64,000 nt of DNA from a virus: positions 22,589 to 86,588 of the IMG/VR virus record IMGVR_UViG_3300024999_000067; one strand, given 5' to 3'. Positions 1 through 8,688 of this stretch are shown here, in pieces. The notes beneath the pieces were generated by a model. The model worked only from the letters and a program-made list of their open reading frames with translations. It was not told the origin of the DNA and searched no databases. The position numbers were made by a program, and so were the translations under genes. Each line of letters opens with the position of its first letter. Position 1 is the stretch's first letter.

Positions 1-2
1 GT

Positions 3-548
3 GGCACTAATATTTTGCCTTGTTTTTGGAATGTGGATATTCATATTGAAAAACATTTACTAGATGTGGCTCTTGATGGTACATGGGTATCAGAAGGTTT
101 TGTGAAATCACCGCATGATTTTCCCAGGAATCATTTTAATACAATATTAGCGGAAATGTGCTTGGAACACATTCACCAAGATTTAATTCCTAATATTTTA
201 TTTAGTTTTTACCACTCTTTGGCAGAGGATGGGGGACTGGAAATAATTGTTCCTAATTTTTATAAATTAGCAAAGAGCTTGGTTGAATTAGAAGAAAATG
301 ATTCTGGTTTGATTTACGTAGATGGAATGCGGAATGTTACCAATGAATTTTTGGACCCATCTATGGATGACATAGGATTTGCTAGAGGACACCAATCTAT
401 TTGGACAAAAAAGTCCGCATACAGATGGCTTCATAATGAAGGGTTTATAAATATGGGATTTACTGAAATTGATAATTGGCATGTAAAAATAACAGCAATA
501 AAGCCCGCTAATAACTTTTATGGTTCCCCAATAAATAGACATGAGTAG
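3..548 (+). CDS. SAM-dependent methyltransferase-like protein, 5' end outside the window
   Basis: The reading frame is open to the first base, and residues before the first ATG (position 15) still look like protein (GTNILPCFWNVDIHIEK), so the gene starts upstream of the window. The pattern NVDIHIEKHLLDVALDGTW followed by EMCLEHIHQDLI and a glycine-rich LAEDGGLEIIVPNF strand fits the second half of a class I methyltransferase of the COG4627 type. The SAM-binding glycine motif would lie in the missing part. The substrate is unknown; such proteins in phages are linked to glycan or small-molecule methylation. It overlaps the following HNH gene by 8 bases. The family call is by motif only. Confidence 0.6.
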   Translation, partial: GTNILPCFWNVDIHIEKHLLDVALDGTWVSEGFVKSPHDFPRNHFNTILAEMCLEHIHQDLIPNILFSFYHSLAEDGGLEIIVPNFYKLAKSLVELEENDSGLIYVDGMRNVTNEFLDPSMDDIGFARGHQSIWTKKSAYRWLHNEGFINMGFTEIDNWHVKITAIKPANNFYGSPINRHE

Positions 549-1080
549 AATACTATTAACGCAAAAAGAATTTATTGAAAAATTTCAATATGTAGATGGT
601 GAATTGTTTAGAAAGAAAACTACTTCTGCTAGAGCAAGGCAAGGGGATAAAGTTGGTTACCCTGACAAGAATAAATATTTACAAGTCAGAGTAAATTATA
701 GATTGTACTATATAAGTGTAATAGTATGGGTAATGCATACTGGAAAATACCCATTAGGAATAATAGATCATATTGATAGAGATACTTATAATAACCGAAT
801 AGAAAATTTAAGGGATACTACAAAATCGGGCAATAGTATTAATTCAAAAATTAGGGAGGATAATAAATCAGGTGTACGCGGGGTATGTTGGGATAAAGGT
901 AGGGAAAAATGGAGAATGTTTATAACTCTTAATAGTAAACGGCAATCTCTTGGGTACCATAATGATTTTACAGAAGCTGTTTTTATCCGTTTTGCAGCAG
1001 AACAAAGTTGTGGTTTTGCCAAATGGGATAAAAACAGCTCCGCTTATCAATATGTAAAAACTATGGTTAAAATAAAATGA
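541..1080 (+). CDS. HNH homing endonuclease with AP2 DNA-binding domain
   Basis: The 179-residue protein has an HNH_3-type core (IIDHIDRDTYNNRIENLRD, about residues 74-92) with the His-Asn pattern typical of phage free-standing homing nucleases. An AP2-like domain (SGVRGVCWDKGREKWRMFI and onward) follows at residues 111-157 and would supply sequence-specific DNA contact. Such enzymes cut an allele lacking the gene and spread by repair. It overlaps the methyltransferase upstream and the intein-bearing gene downstream by a few bases, which is unusual for an inserted selfish gene and implies tight insertion. The target is unknown; the neighbouring dpdA-like gene is a plausible one. Confidence 0.85.
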   Translation: MSRILLTQKEFIEKFQYVDGELFRKKTTSARARQGDKVGYPDKNKYLQVRVNYRLYYISVIVWVMHTGKYPLGIIDHIDRDTYNNRIENLRDTTKSGNSINSKIREDNKSGVRGVCWDKGREKWRMFITLNSKRQSLGYHNDFTEAVFIRFAAEQSCGFAKWDKNSSAYQYVKTMVKIK

Positions 1081-2897
1081 GTAATATCAATATGGTGCTA
1101 GATAGTGGCGCATTTTCGGCGGACCAGAAAGGCACTGAAGTAGATGTTTACAAGTACATGGATTTTATCCGTGAGAACAAAGTAAAATTATATTTCAACC
1201 TTGATGTTATCGGTAGTGCTGAAGGTTCTTGGAAAAATCAGGAGATAATGGAGAAGAGCGGGTTTAGCCCATTACCAGTATTTCACGTAGAAGACGAAGA
1301 AAGATACCTAGACAGGTGCATAAGCGATTACCGATACTTTGCATTAGGCGGAATGGCAGGGGGAGTATCAGAGCAGTCAAGGGAAAGATTCCTTGACAGA
1401 TGCTGGGAAAAGATTTGCCCTGCACCAACATATATGCCCACAAACAAAGTACATGGTTTAGGTTTAGCTAGTCCGTTATTGATTTCTAAATACCCGTGGT
1501 ATTGTATGACAGAAGAGGACCATACAGTATTGACAAAATCTGGTTGGAAAGCGTTAAAAGATTTAACTATCGGTACAGAGATTTTATGCTTCAATAAAGG
1601 AGTATCAAAATGGGAGGAAATACTAGAGATACCTATATTTCCCGTGATTAATGCTACCATAAATAGGATGTTTAATCGAAACTTTGATTCATTTACATCT
1701 GATAATCATAGATGGAATATTTTTAGTAGAAAAGGAGAATATAAATGGAAAACAGAAAAAGAATTTGTAGCCAATGATACTATTCCAAGAATAGGAGAGT
1801 ATACTTTTCCCACTAAAAAAATATATTCGGATGAACAAGTTTCCGCTTTAGCTTGGTTTTGGACAGATGGGACCATAAAAGGAAGGAAAAACTATAAAAG
1901 TTCCAGTATTGTATTATACCAATCAGTAAAAGCAAACCCACAAAAATGTGATATTATACGGGATATTCTAATAAAGAGTGGGGAAAAATATTGTGAAATG
2001 AAACCTACTGGTGGTAATGGTATAATAGCTTTTGAACTGTATGGGGAACTTTGTAAATGGTTACTGAGTATTGCTCCTAATAAGGAACTACCAGAGTTCC
2101 TTCCTCTTCAATTAACCAAGGGGCAAACTAATTTATTCATTGAGCAAAGTATTCTTGCTGATGGTTTCAGGGGAAGGTTAGTACGAACTGACGGTTTTGG
2201 TATATCTGTCAGTAGGGGGTATAAAAGAAAAAATTTAGAGATACTACGGATAATGTGCTTGTTGTATGGAATACCTACTTCTATGAATTATACAGATGGT
2301 TATTCCAAATTGGCTTCTTCTTCTGTTAATAGAATTTATATTGGTAATGTAACAAAAGAAAAAGTTAAATACACTGGTAATCTGTGGTGTGTTCGTGTTC
2401 CGTCAGGGGCATTTTTTACTAAATGCAAAGAGAAAATATATGTAACTGGAAATTCGGCCGACACAGCCAGTGGTATACATTACGGTAGATATGGAATTAT
2501 TATTATTCCTAGAATGAAACATGGCGGGGAACCAGACTACCTGTCACCACCTTATTCAATCTATATAACGGAAAGGTCTTCTACTGTACAGGTAGAAGGA
2601 AAGCATATACGGAATGTTGCTCCGTCTGTCAGAAAATGGATATATGAATACATTGTTTCCAGAGGGTTTGCTGTAGGCAAGATTGATCTTGTTCCAGTTC
2701 CGAAAGGGTATGAACTACAGGAAGGGGAAAAGTTTACTGGTAAAGAAAAGGTATTGATTGAACGGGTAATTGAACCTGGGGTTGTTTCTAATGGTACAAT
2801 CCGAGATTACTTTAACTTAGATTTTTACCTACAGATGGAGAAGGCTATTCCCGCTTGGCCTTGGCCATATAAACCTAAAATGAAAAGGATGTTTTAA
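1077..2897 (+). CDS. dpdA: DpdA/TGT-like 7-deazaguanine transglycosylase precursor interrupted by an intein
   Basis: The 606-residue precursor carries an intein at residues 143-459; splicing would give a host protein of about 289 residues. The N-terminal extein has MVLDSGAFSADQKG, matching the DSGxF motif that holds the catalytic Asp of queuine tRNA-ribosyltransferase enzymes. The C-terminal extein begins SADTASG, matching the S-x-D-[ST] motif of DpdA-type proteins. DpdA enzymes swap guanine in DNA for a 7-deazaguanine base, and in phages this protects against host nucleases. No queuosine-precursor genes (folE, queD, queE, queC) lie in the window, so they may lie to the left or the base may come from the host. 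A tRNA-acting TGT relative cannot be excluded. The start overlaps the HNH gene by 4 bases. Confidence 0.72.
   Translation: MSNINMVLDSGAFSADQKGTEVDVYKYMDFIRENKVKLYFNLDVIGSAEGSWKNQEIMEKSGFSPLPVFHVEDEERYLDRCISDYRYFALGGMAGGVSEQSRERFLDRCWEKICPAPTYMPTNKVHGLGLASPLLISKYPWYCMTEEDHTVLTKSGWKALKDLTIGTEILCFNKGVSKWEEILEIPIFPVINATINRMFNRNFDSFTSDNHRWNIFSRKGEYKWKTEKEFVANDTIPRIGEYTFPTKKIYSDEQVSALAWFWTDGTIKGRKNYKSSSIVLYQSVKANPQKCDIIRDILIKSGEKYCEMKPTGGNGIIAFELYGELCKWLLSIAPNKELPEFLPLQLTKGQTNLFIEQSILADGFRGRLVRTDGFGISVSRGYKRKNLEILRIMCLLYGIPTSMNYTDGYSKLASSSVNRIYIGNVTKEKVKYTGNLWCVRVPSGAFFTKCKEKIYVTGNSADTASGIHYGRYGIIIIPRMKHGGEPDYLSPPYSIYITERSSTVQVEGKHIRNVAPSVRKWIYEYIVSRGFAVGKIDLVPVPKGYELQEGEKFTGKEKVLIERVIEPGVVSNGTIRDYFNLDFYLQMEKAIPAWPWPYKPKMKRMF
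1503..2453 (+). mobile_element. LAGLIDADG intein inside the dpdA-like gene
   Basis: The intein is 317 residues. It begins with Cys (CMTEEDHTVLTKSGWKALK, splicing block A) and ends VTGN followed by Ser as the +1 residue. The first LAGLIDADG motif is LAWFWTDGTIK and the second is IEQSILADGFRG, each with the expected acidic residue, so the homing endonuclease looks intact. A block B-like TSDNH follows the N-terminal splicing block. The penultimate residue is Gly rather than the common His, a known but less usual variant. The insertion point lies directly before the SxD active-site motif of the host protein, as is typical of inteins. Confidence 0.88.
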
Positions 2898-2983
2898 TGA
2901 AAATACTTCTGATAGTGGTAGCAGTGTATGTGGTACAGATACTTCTGTTAAAGCTTAACGGTTACAAAGGAGGGAAGTTTTGA
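2897..2983 (+). CDS. 28-residue single-span membrane peptide
   Basis: The ATG overlaps the last base of the dpdA stop. The product is one hydrophobic helix (KILLIVVAVYVVQILLLKL) followed by a short basic, Gly-rich tail. Its 3' end, AAAGGAGGGAAG, doubles as the ribosome binding site of the next gene, which fits translational coupling. The function is unknown; the peptide could also be only a leader that positions ribosomes. Confidence 0.45.
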   Translation: MKILLIVVAVYVVQILLLKLNGYKGGKF

Positions 2984-3222
2984 TTCTTTATCTCGCAGGT
3001 GGATTCCACTTTAGTAATACTGTAGAGTCCGAGAAAAAACTAGCGGTGCAAATGATTTCCCTATATAATCGATACAATAGACTTGCAACTTTCTTCTACC
3101 AGAAGGATGCACGAAACATAATAACTGTCATGGAGGAATTAAATGGAGACAAAGGAATTGGTACGGATAGTCAATCTTCTCATGGTTGCAGTAGAGAGGA
3201 AAGCAGTAGTATCCCAGTATGA
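2980..3222 (+). CDS. Conserved phage protein of unknown function, TTG start
   Basis: The reading frame opens with TTG at 2980, four bases after a strong AAAGGAGGG ribosome binding site. The first 54 residues (MILYLAGGFHFSN, later YNRYNRLATFFYQKDA) look like a folded protein with a beta strand and helices. The last 27 residues overlap the clamp gene and are low complexity, so part of the tail may be fortuitous. The N-terminal pattern resembles small proteins found beside TGT-like genes in other phages, recalled without a search. No function is assigned. Confidence 0.5.
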   Translation: MILYLAGGFHFSNTVESEKKLAVQMISLYNRYNRLATFFYQKDARNIITVMEELNGDKGIGTDSQSSHGCSREESSSIPV

Positions 3223-4222
3223 TCACGTAGTGTTCTATGGTGGTGCAATCTCAACATTTAACGGTAAGATATTTATTTCCCACCCTGTTGATCTTGATCT
3301 GGAATGTTCTGTTCCAGCAGAAGACTTGTTAAACATTCTGAAGACGGTAGAAGACAAAGAAGTAACATTGACGGTGGACAAAAATCTGTTGAAGATTAAA
3401 TCCAGTGATGTAGAAGCAGAACTGTCCACCGATGTTTACGAAGACAATGTTGTTAAAACCATTAAGTTTCTGGACATTGGTAAATTTAACAAAACCGATT
3501 ACAAGAAGGCAGCCAAAGAATTCATCCAGGCATTGAACGATTGCCGTTTCAGTGTTGGTAAAGATGTATCCTGTTCCCATAATTCCTTCTGCATTCATGT
3601 GGTTGAGGAAGCTGTGGAATCTACTGACGGTTACAGGTGCTCAGAATATATAATGGATTCTGTTATGGATGAGATGCTTTTACCAGTATCTTCAGTAAAT
3701 TCTCTCTTGTCCTTTGCCCCTGTCTACTATGTACTTGACAATGGCTGGGCACATTTTATCGATGAAAACGATGTTTTCTTTTCTATATCGGTTATCAAGG
3801 GAACCTTTCCAGATGTTCCTAAGATCATGGATAGAGCAAAGGCAGAAGTGGAAGTGGCATTACCGATTCAGATAGCAAATATTCTAAGTGAATTTGGGAA
3901 GCTCTCTTCAGGGGAGACTGATATTTACAAGTTCATGGAAGTGGAAATTAAAGGTAAGGAAATTATCTGTAAGACGGATAAGCAGGGCTGTTCGGTAAAG
4001 AAAAAGATTCCTTTTCCCGAAAGCCAAACTGACCTAACATTCCTTATCAGTCCCACGTTGCTGAACAGTGTATTATCGAAAACGAATATTATCGGTATAA
4101 ACTATACCAGTAACATGGCATCCTTTTCTTCAAAGAACTTTACTCATGTAATGGTTCTGCCTGAAGGGAAGGAAGTGAAAGAGGAAGTATATACTGGAAC
4201 AGGTTCCGACGTCCCTTTTTAG
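3143..4222 (+). CDS. dnaN: DNA polymerase sliding clamp (beta-clamp-like)
   Basis: The 359-residue protein has the length and three-domain repeat layout of bacterial DnaN: strands such as VVFYGGAISTFNGKIFI in domain 1, SVNSLLSFAPVYYVLDNGWAHFI in domain 2, and a final NFTHVMVLP strand like the conserved C-terminal MP-[ML] end. A clamp rings DNA and tethers the polymerase. The start is supported by GGAGG six bases upstream. The clamp loader is encoded 5 kb downstream and the polymerase lies between, so the phage seems to carry its own processivity system. Similarity is by fold pattern, and sequence identity to cellular DnaN appears low. Confidence 0.75.
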   Translation: METKELVRIVNLLMVAVERKAVVSQYDHVVFYGGAISTFNGKIFISHPVDLDLECSVPAEDLLNILKTVEDKEVTLTVDKNLLKIKSSDVEAELSTDVYEDNVVKTIKFLDIGKFNKTDYKKAAKEFIQALNDCRFSVGKDVSCSHNSFCIHVVEEAVESTDGYRCSEYIMDSVMDEMLLPVSSVNSLLSFAPVYYVLDNGWAHFIDENDVFFSISVIKGTFPDVPKIMDRAKAEVEVALPIQIANILSEFGKLSSGETDIYKFMEVEIKGKEIICKTDKQGCSVKKKIPFPESQTDLTFLISPTLLNSVLSKTNIIGINYTSNMASFSSKNFTHVMVLPEGKEVKEEVYTGTGSDVPF

Positions 4223-4223
4223 G

Positions 4224-4391
4224 ATGGTACAAATGGTATATGTAAACGATAAGTATGTGGAACCGGAAGTGTTATGGTGCAGAAGATGTGGAAAAGTTAT
4301 TTTAGTAGTAGTTTTTCCTGGAATGCAACCAGAACACTTACTTTGCGAAGACTGTAAACTGGAGAGGAAACATGAAAACAAAAACCATTAA
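4224..4391 (+). CDS. 55-residue zinc-ribbon-like protein
   Basis: The ATG lies one base after the clamp stop. Two CxxC pairs (CRRC at residues 19-22 and CEDC at 41-44) spaced 18 residues apart fit a small zinc ribbon. The 3' end overlaps the next gene by 20 bases. The function is unknown; proteins of this type often bind nucleic acid or another protein. Confidence 0.55.
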   Translation: MVQMVYVNDKYVEPEVLWCRRCGKVILVVVFPGMQPEHLLCEDCKLERKHENKNH

Positions 4392-5316
4392 GACAGTGCT
4401 GCGAAAGAAGATTGACAGTTGGCTGAAGTCTATTGCTAATGAAAGAATCCGTAAGATTGCAGAAGAGAATACAATAGTAACTGGTGGTTGCATAGCCAGT
4501 ATGCTGTTGGGAGAAAAGGTAAATGATTACGATATATATTTCCGTTCACAGTTAGCAGCAAAAGAGATTGCAGAGTATTACATTGGATTGTTTTCCATTA
4601 AGAACAGGGAAGGAATTCCATGTAAAATCTATGTAGAGTCTACTGAAGACAGGGTAAAGATTGTGGTTAAGTCTGCTGGTATTGCAAGTGCAGATGGAAC
4701 AGAAAAACCGTATGAATATTTTGAAGGATCACCAGAACAGAATGCTTCCAATTATGTATCAGAAGTAATGCAGGACCCAGGAGAAATTGAAGATAAGTTT
4801 GAAGAGGTATCGGAAAAGATTGAAGATCAGGCAGAAGATACCGATACCCAGTACAAGCCTGTCTTCCTGAGTACAAATGCAATTACTTTGAGTGGTAAGA
4901 TTCAGATGGTGTTCCGTTTCTTTGGGGAACCTGAAGAAATCCACAAGTATTACGACTTCATGCATTGTACAAATTACTGGACAAGTTGGGACGATAAACT
5001 GGAACTGAAGAAAGAAGCATTAGCCTGTTTGCTTTCCAGAGAATTGATTTATGTTGGCAGCAAATATCCGATATGCTCTATCTTTCGTGTCCGTAAGTTT
5101 ATTAAACGTAACTTTACCATTAATGCTGGGCAAATTCTGAAAATCTGTATGCAGATATCGGAACTGGATTTAACCAAGATAGAAGTATTGCAGGATCAGC
5201 TTACTGGTGTAGACTGTGCTTACTTTCTAGAAGTTATTGGTAAGTTGAAAGAGAAAGATCCAGAGGTTGTAAATTCAGCCTATCTTATTGAAATAATTGA
5301 TCGCATGTTTAATTAA
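4372..5316 (+). CDS. Nucleotidyltransferase-fold protein (poly(A) polymerase/CCA-transferase head-like)
   Basis: The 314-residue product shows VTGGCIASMLLGEKVNDYDI near residues 36-55: a GG loop followed by Asp-x-Asp, the metal-binding signature of the nucleotidyltransferase superfamily. An acidic, low-complexity stretch at about residues 130-160 (EIEDKFEEVSEKIEDQAED) interrupts the fold, and a helical C-terminal half follows. Similar proteins in phages are labelled as nucleotidyltransferases without known substrate. The position beside clamp and polymerase genes fits a role in nucleic acid metabolism, but none can be specified. Confidence 0.6.
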   Translation: MKTKTIKTVLRKKIDSWLKSIANERIRKIAEENTIVTGGCIASMLLGEKVNDYDIYFRSQLAAKEIAEYYIGLFSIKNREGIPCKIYVESTEDRVKIVVKSAGIASADGTEKPYEYFEGSPEQNASNYVSEVMQDPGEIEDKFEEVSEKIEDQAEDTDTQYKPVFLSTNAITLSGKIQMVFRFFGEPEEIHKYYDFMHCTNYWTSWDDKLELKKEALACLLSRELIYVGSKYPICSIFRVRKFIKRNFTINAGQILKICMQISELDLTKIEVLQDQLTGVDCAYFLEVIGKLKEKDPEVVNSAYLIEIIDRMFN

Positions 5317-5326
5317 TGGAGAAAAT

Positions 5327-5857
5327 ATGATTGATATAATGCTGGATCTTGAGACTATGGGAAATGGTAACAATGCTGCTATTGCCGCTATTGGTGCTGT
5401 AAACTTTGATCTTACTACTGGTGAAATAGGAGAAGGGTTCTATGAAGTAGTTGATCTGGAATCTTCTGTTAGACATGGTGGTGTTATGGATGTTTCTACC
5501 GTATTATGGTGGATGCAACAATCAGATACAGCAAGAGCCGAGTTTAAGCGGGAAGGGAAACATATACAAATGGCATTAGTGTCCTTCCAAACATATCTTG
5601 CATCTTTTACAGGGGAAGTAGCCTTATGGGGTAACGGTGCTGTTTTCGATAATGTAATTCTAAAATCGGCTTATGATCGTGGTGGATTGATTCTACCGTG
5701 GCACTTTAAAAACGATAGGTGTTACAGAACAATGCGGGCAATGCTCCCTGTTGTAGAATTGCCTGAGATTGCTGGTACCCATCATAGAGCTATTGATGAT
5801 GCAAGGTGGCAAGCCCAGTATCTTATTGAAGCATGGAAGTTAAGAGAACAAAATTAA
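5327..5857 (+). CDS. DEDD-family 3'-5' exonuclease
   Basis: The ATG at 5327 follows a GGAG site; an in-frame upstream start at 5297 would add ten residues inside the previous gene. The 176-residue product has Exo I (DLETMG), Exo II (GNGAVFDNVIL) and Exo III (HHRAIDDARWQAQYL) motifs with the four acidic residues and the His of the DEDDh class. Close relatives include the Rv2179c-like exonucleases. It could proofread, trim recombination ends or degrade RNA. The polymerase gene starts 24 bases downstream. Confidence 0.8.
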   Translation: MIDIMLDLETMGNGNNAAIAAIGAVNFDLTTGEIGEGFYEVVDLESSVRHGGVMDVSTVLWWMQQSDTARAEFKREGKHIQMALVSFQTYLASFTGEVALWGNGAVFDNVILKSAYDRGGLILPWHFKNDRCYRTMRAMLPVVELPEIAGTHHRAIDDARWQAQYLIEAWKLREQN

Positions 5858-5881
5858 TGGGGACTTTCCCAAGGTGAATTA

Positions 5882-8482
5882 ATGAAGATAAAGAGTTTCT
5901 GGAATGATGGGCCTGCCATCAGTGAGGATTGTGATTCCTGTGGTCTACACACAATCTGTAAATCACCATTCTCAAAACATTATGGTAATGGTAGACTGAA
6001 TGCTTTGATCATTACTGGTAAACCTTCTGCTATAGAGGACAGTAAAGGGTTTGGTTTCTCAGGGGAAACAATGGATACCATGAAGGAATTCTTTTCCAGT
6101 GTAGGAGTGAACCTGGAGAACAATTTCTGGAAAACATCCGCTGTTTCCTGTTACTGTAAAGGGGAAATAAAAGATGACCATATACTGAAATGTAAACCGA
6201 ATCTGATAGCCAAGATCAAGGAACTGAAACCGAAGTATATTCTAACTGTTGGGAATGCTGCAACGAAAGCGGTTCTTGGTAAGATAGGAAGGAAAACTCC
6301 ACAACTAGAAACTCTGGTTATGAGAGCTATTCCCGTACATGAATATGGTGCCTGGGTCTTGCCTATGCTGAACCCAGGCAAGATGAAGACAGAGAATCAG
6401 AAAGCTTATTTCGGCAGACTGGTTAAGTTTGTCATGAACGAAATAAAACAGAAGAAAGAATTGTTAAAGGTAAATCCATTTGAAAATGTAAAAGTCCTAA
6501 TCGAGTACAAGGATATTATAAATGGATTGGAAGACCTGTTATCCGATTCTGATTTCGTTTCCTCAATCGATATTGAAGGAACTGGTTTAAAACCACAGTA
6601 TGAAAAACACTGTATTACTTCTGTTGGTATATCTACCAGAAAGGGAACAATATCTTTTCCACTTGATCACAGTGAGGTTTCTTTTTCCGATCAAGCATAC
6701 GACAATATTGTTGAATTACTTGTGGAATATCTGGAAAGAGAAGATATAAAAAAGATTGCCCACAAGTTACAGTTTGACACAATGTGGTTAGAAACTATTC
6801 TTGGCTGTCACGTTAATGGATGGTTACAATGTACCAATATAAATCAACATCTTCTTGATCACAGAACAGGGGCCAAAGGATTGAAGGAACTTTGTTTCCT
6901 TAAATGGGGTATCAGAGATTACGATAAAAAAGCCGACAAGTATATTGAAGCAGACAGGCAGGGGGCAAAGGAACTCAACAGAATGCGGGAAATGCCCCTG
7001 TACGATCAATTACTCTATGTAGGTGCTGATGCCTATCTTACCCTTAAACTAAGCGATGCCGAGGACGAAGAATATCGGCAACTTGATTCTAAGAAAAAAC
7101 ATTACCCTCGTATCCTGTTTACAGAAAGTGCCAGAACTTTATGCACTATGCAAGAGAATGGTATTCCAATAAATGCGGAATATTATGTAAAGGCAGAAGC
7201 AGAAGTAACTGGTAAGATCCAGGATTTAGAAGAAAAGATAGCCAATGAACCGTATGTAAAGAAGTTTACCAATCTGTATCGAAAGAAATTTGAGCATTCA
7301 AAGCCAGCCGATTTGAAGAGACTGTTCTTTGAAGTGATGAAACTAGATGCTAAGAAACTGGGAACTACCGATGGTGGCAATATCTCTTTAGATGAAAAGG
7401 CATTGAAAGATATTGGTTTGCCCATATGTGAAAATATCCTGTCACTGAGAAAGTTATTGAAGGTACGGGATACATACCTGTCCCAGTTTGCAAGAGAAGA
7501 GGTTAATGGAAAGATTCATCCATTTTTTAATCTGACTATTGCCCGAAGTTTTAGGTCAAGTTCCAACCAACCGAATTTCCAGAACATTCCGAAGCGGGAT
7601 GATTATGCTAAGAAGATAACAAGAACTGGTATTGTAACTGAACCTGACTGTGGTATTGGTGAGATTGACTTTTCGGGAGTTGAGGTTTGTACATCGGCAG
7701 CGTATCATAAAGATCCAAACTTTATTGCATACCTGACTGTAGAAGGTTCCGATATGCATAGGGATAATGCTTGTGATATTTGGCAGGTACGTAAAGAGAA
7801 CCTAGATGAAGATGGAAAGATCAGATTCTATATAAAGAATCAATGGACATTCCCTCAGTTCTATGGGGATTACTGGGGAAGTTGTGGTCCTACTTTATGG
7901 GAAACTGCTATCGAGAAAGAGAAGTTTATTCTACGGGACGGTACTCCATTAGTGGAACACATGCATAATAAGGGAATCCATAATGTAGACGATTTCCTCA
8001 AGCATTGCAAGAAAGCCGAAGAGAAAATGTGGAATGAACGGTTTAAAGTTTATACTGCATGGAAGAAAGAAGTAAACGATTTCTATATTAAGTACGGTTA
8101 CGTGGAAACGTATTTAGGTTTCAGATTTTATGGTCTACTGGACAGAAAGCAGACAACCAATTACCCCATACAGGGAACAGCGTTTCATATCCTGCTGTGG
8201 TCTATCAACCGTATACAGGAGTTTATCAAGAAAGAGAAATTACGGTCATACCTTTGTGGTCAGATTCATGATTCTTTGGTGTTTCAGTGGTACCCAGAGG
8301 AACGTGATTACTTATTGACGGAGATGAATGAAGTATGTTCTAAGAGAGTGCTGAAGGAATTTGAATGGATCAACGTCCCTTTCAAAATTGATGTGGAATT
8401 GTCAAAGGTAAATGGTAATTTTGCAGGGTTATCTAAATATGTAAAATCGGGGGATATATGGGTACCGAAACCAAAGAAGTAA
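5882..8482 (+). CDS. Uracil-DNA-glycosylase-like / 3'-5' exonuclease / family A DNA polymerase fusion
   Basis: The 866-residue protein has three parts. Residues 1-190 resemble family 4/5 uracil-DNA glycosylase: Cys pattern CDSCGLHTIC and CYC...C for an Fe-S cluster, and ITGKPSAIEDSKGFGFSG as the uracil-pocket motif. The usual catalytic HP motif seems replaced by MLNPG, so excision activity is uncertain. Residues 220-390 hold proofreading motifs (DIEGT, KLQFDTM, YVGADAYLTLK). Residues 420-866 are the polymerase: motif A IDFSGVEV near 594, motif B KNQWTFPQFYG near 651, and motif C IHDSL near 795 (Ser where Glu is common). This is the likely replicative polymerase. It would work with the clamp and loader encoded on either side. 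Confidence 0.9.
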   Translation: MKIKSFWNDGPAISEDCDSCGLHTICKSPFSKHYGNGRLNALIITGKPSAIEDSKGFGFSGETMDTMKEFFSSVGVNLENNFWKTSAVSCYCKGEIKDDHILKCKPNLIAKIKELKPKYILTVGNAATKAVLGKIGRKTPQLETLVMRAIPVHEYGAWVLPMLNPGKMKTENQKAYFGRLVKFVMNEIKQKKELLKVNPFENVKVLIEYKDIINGLEDLLSDSDFVSSIDIEGTGLKPQYEKHCITSVGISTRKGTISFPLDHSEVSFSDQAYDNIVELLVEYLEREDIKKIAHKLQFDTMWLETILGCHVNGWLQCTNINQHLLDHRTGAKGLKELCFLKWGIRDYDKKADKYIEADRQGAKELNRMREMPLYDQLLYVGADAYLTLKLSDAEDEEYRQLDSKKKHYPRILFTESARTLCTMQENGIPINAEYYVKAEAEVTGKIQDLEEKIANEPYVKKFTNLYRKKFEHSKPADLKRLFFEVMKLDAKKLGTTDGGNISLDEKALKDIGLPICENILSLRKLLKVRDTYLSQFAREEVNGKIHPFFNLTIARSFRSSSNQPNFQNIPKRDDYAKKITRTGIVTEPDCGIGEIDFSGVEVCTSAAYHKDPNFIAYLTVEGSDMHRDNACDIWQVRKENLDEDGKIRFYIKNQWTFPQFYGDYWGSCGPTLWETAIEKEKFILRDGTPLVEHMHNKGIHNVDDFLKHCKKAEEKMWNERFKVYTAWKKEVNDFYIKYGYVETYLGFRFYGLLDRKQTTNYPIQGTAFHILLWSINRIQEFIKKEKLRSYLCGQIHDSLVFQWYPEERDYLLTEMNEVCSKRVLKEFEWINVPFKIDVELSKVNGNFAGLSKYVKSGDIWVPKPKK

Positions 8483-8688
8483 TGGAAAGCCCAATTTCTT
8501 TTGCTCTTAGATGGATATTTATTTTTTATATGGTGTATACTTGTTACCAAGAAACTGGATTGTTTACTTCCCTTTTATTTATATTTATTTTTATTCAAAT
8601 GGATATACACGCCTATGCTATTCGGAAACTGCTTAATATTCATATAAGGAGGATTAAATGGGAAGAGTGGAAAGCCGATCATTCATAA
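8482..8688 (+). CDS. 68-residue two-span membrane protein
   Basis: The ATG overlaps the polymerase stop (TAATG). Two hydrophobic segments (ALRWIFIFYMVY and LFTSLLFIFIFI) flank a short loop, followed by a basic tail with RRIKWEEWK. The 3' end overlaps the next gene by 31 bases. The function is unknown. It is an isolated membrane protein in a replication operon and may be a host-takeover factor. Confidence 0.5.
   Translation: MESPISFALRWIFIFYMVYTCYQETGLFTSLLFIFIFIQMDIHAYAIRKLLNIHIRRIKWEEWKADHS

Noticed and set aside
8130-8318. Plus-strand 62-codon frame in another phase of the polymerase gene
   Set aside because: It overlaps conserved polymerase motif C and has no independent start signal.
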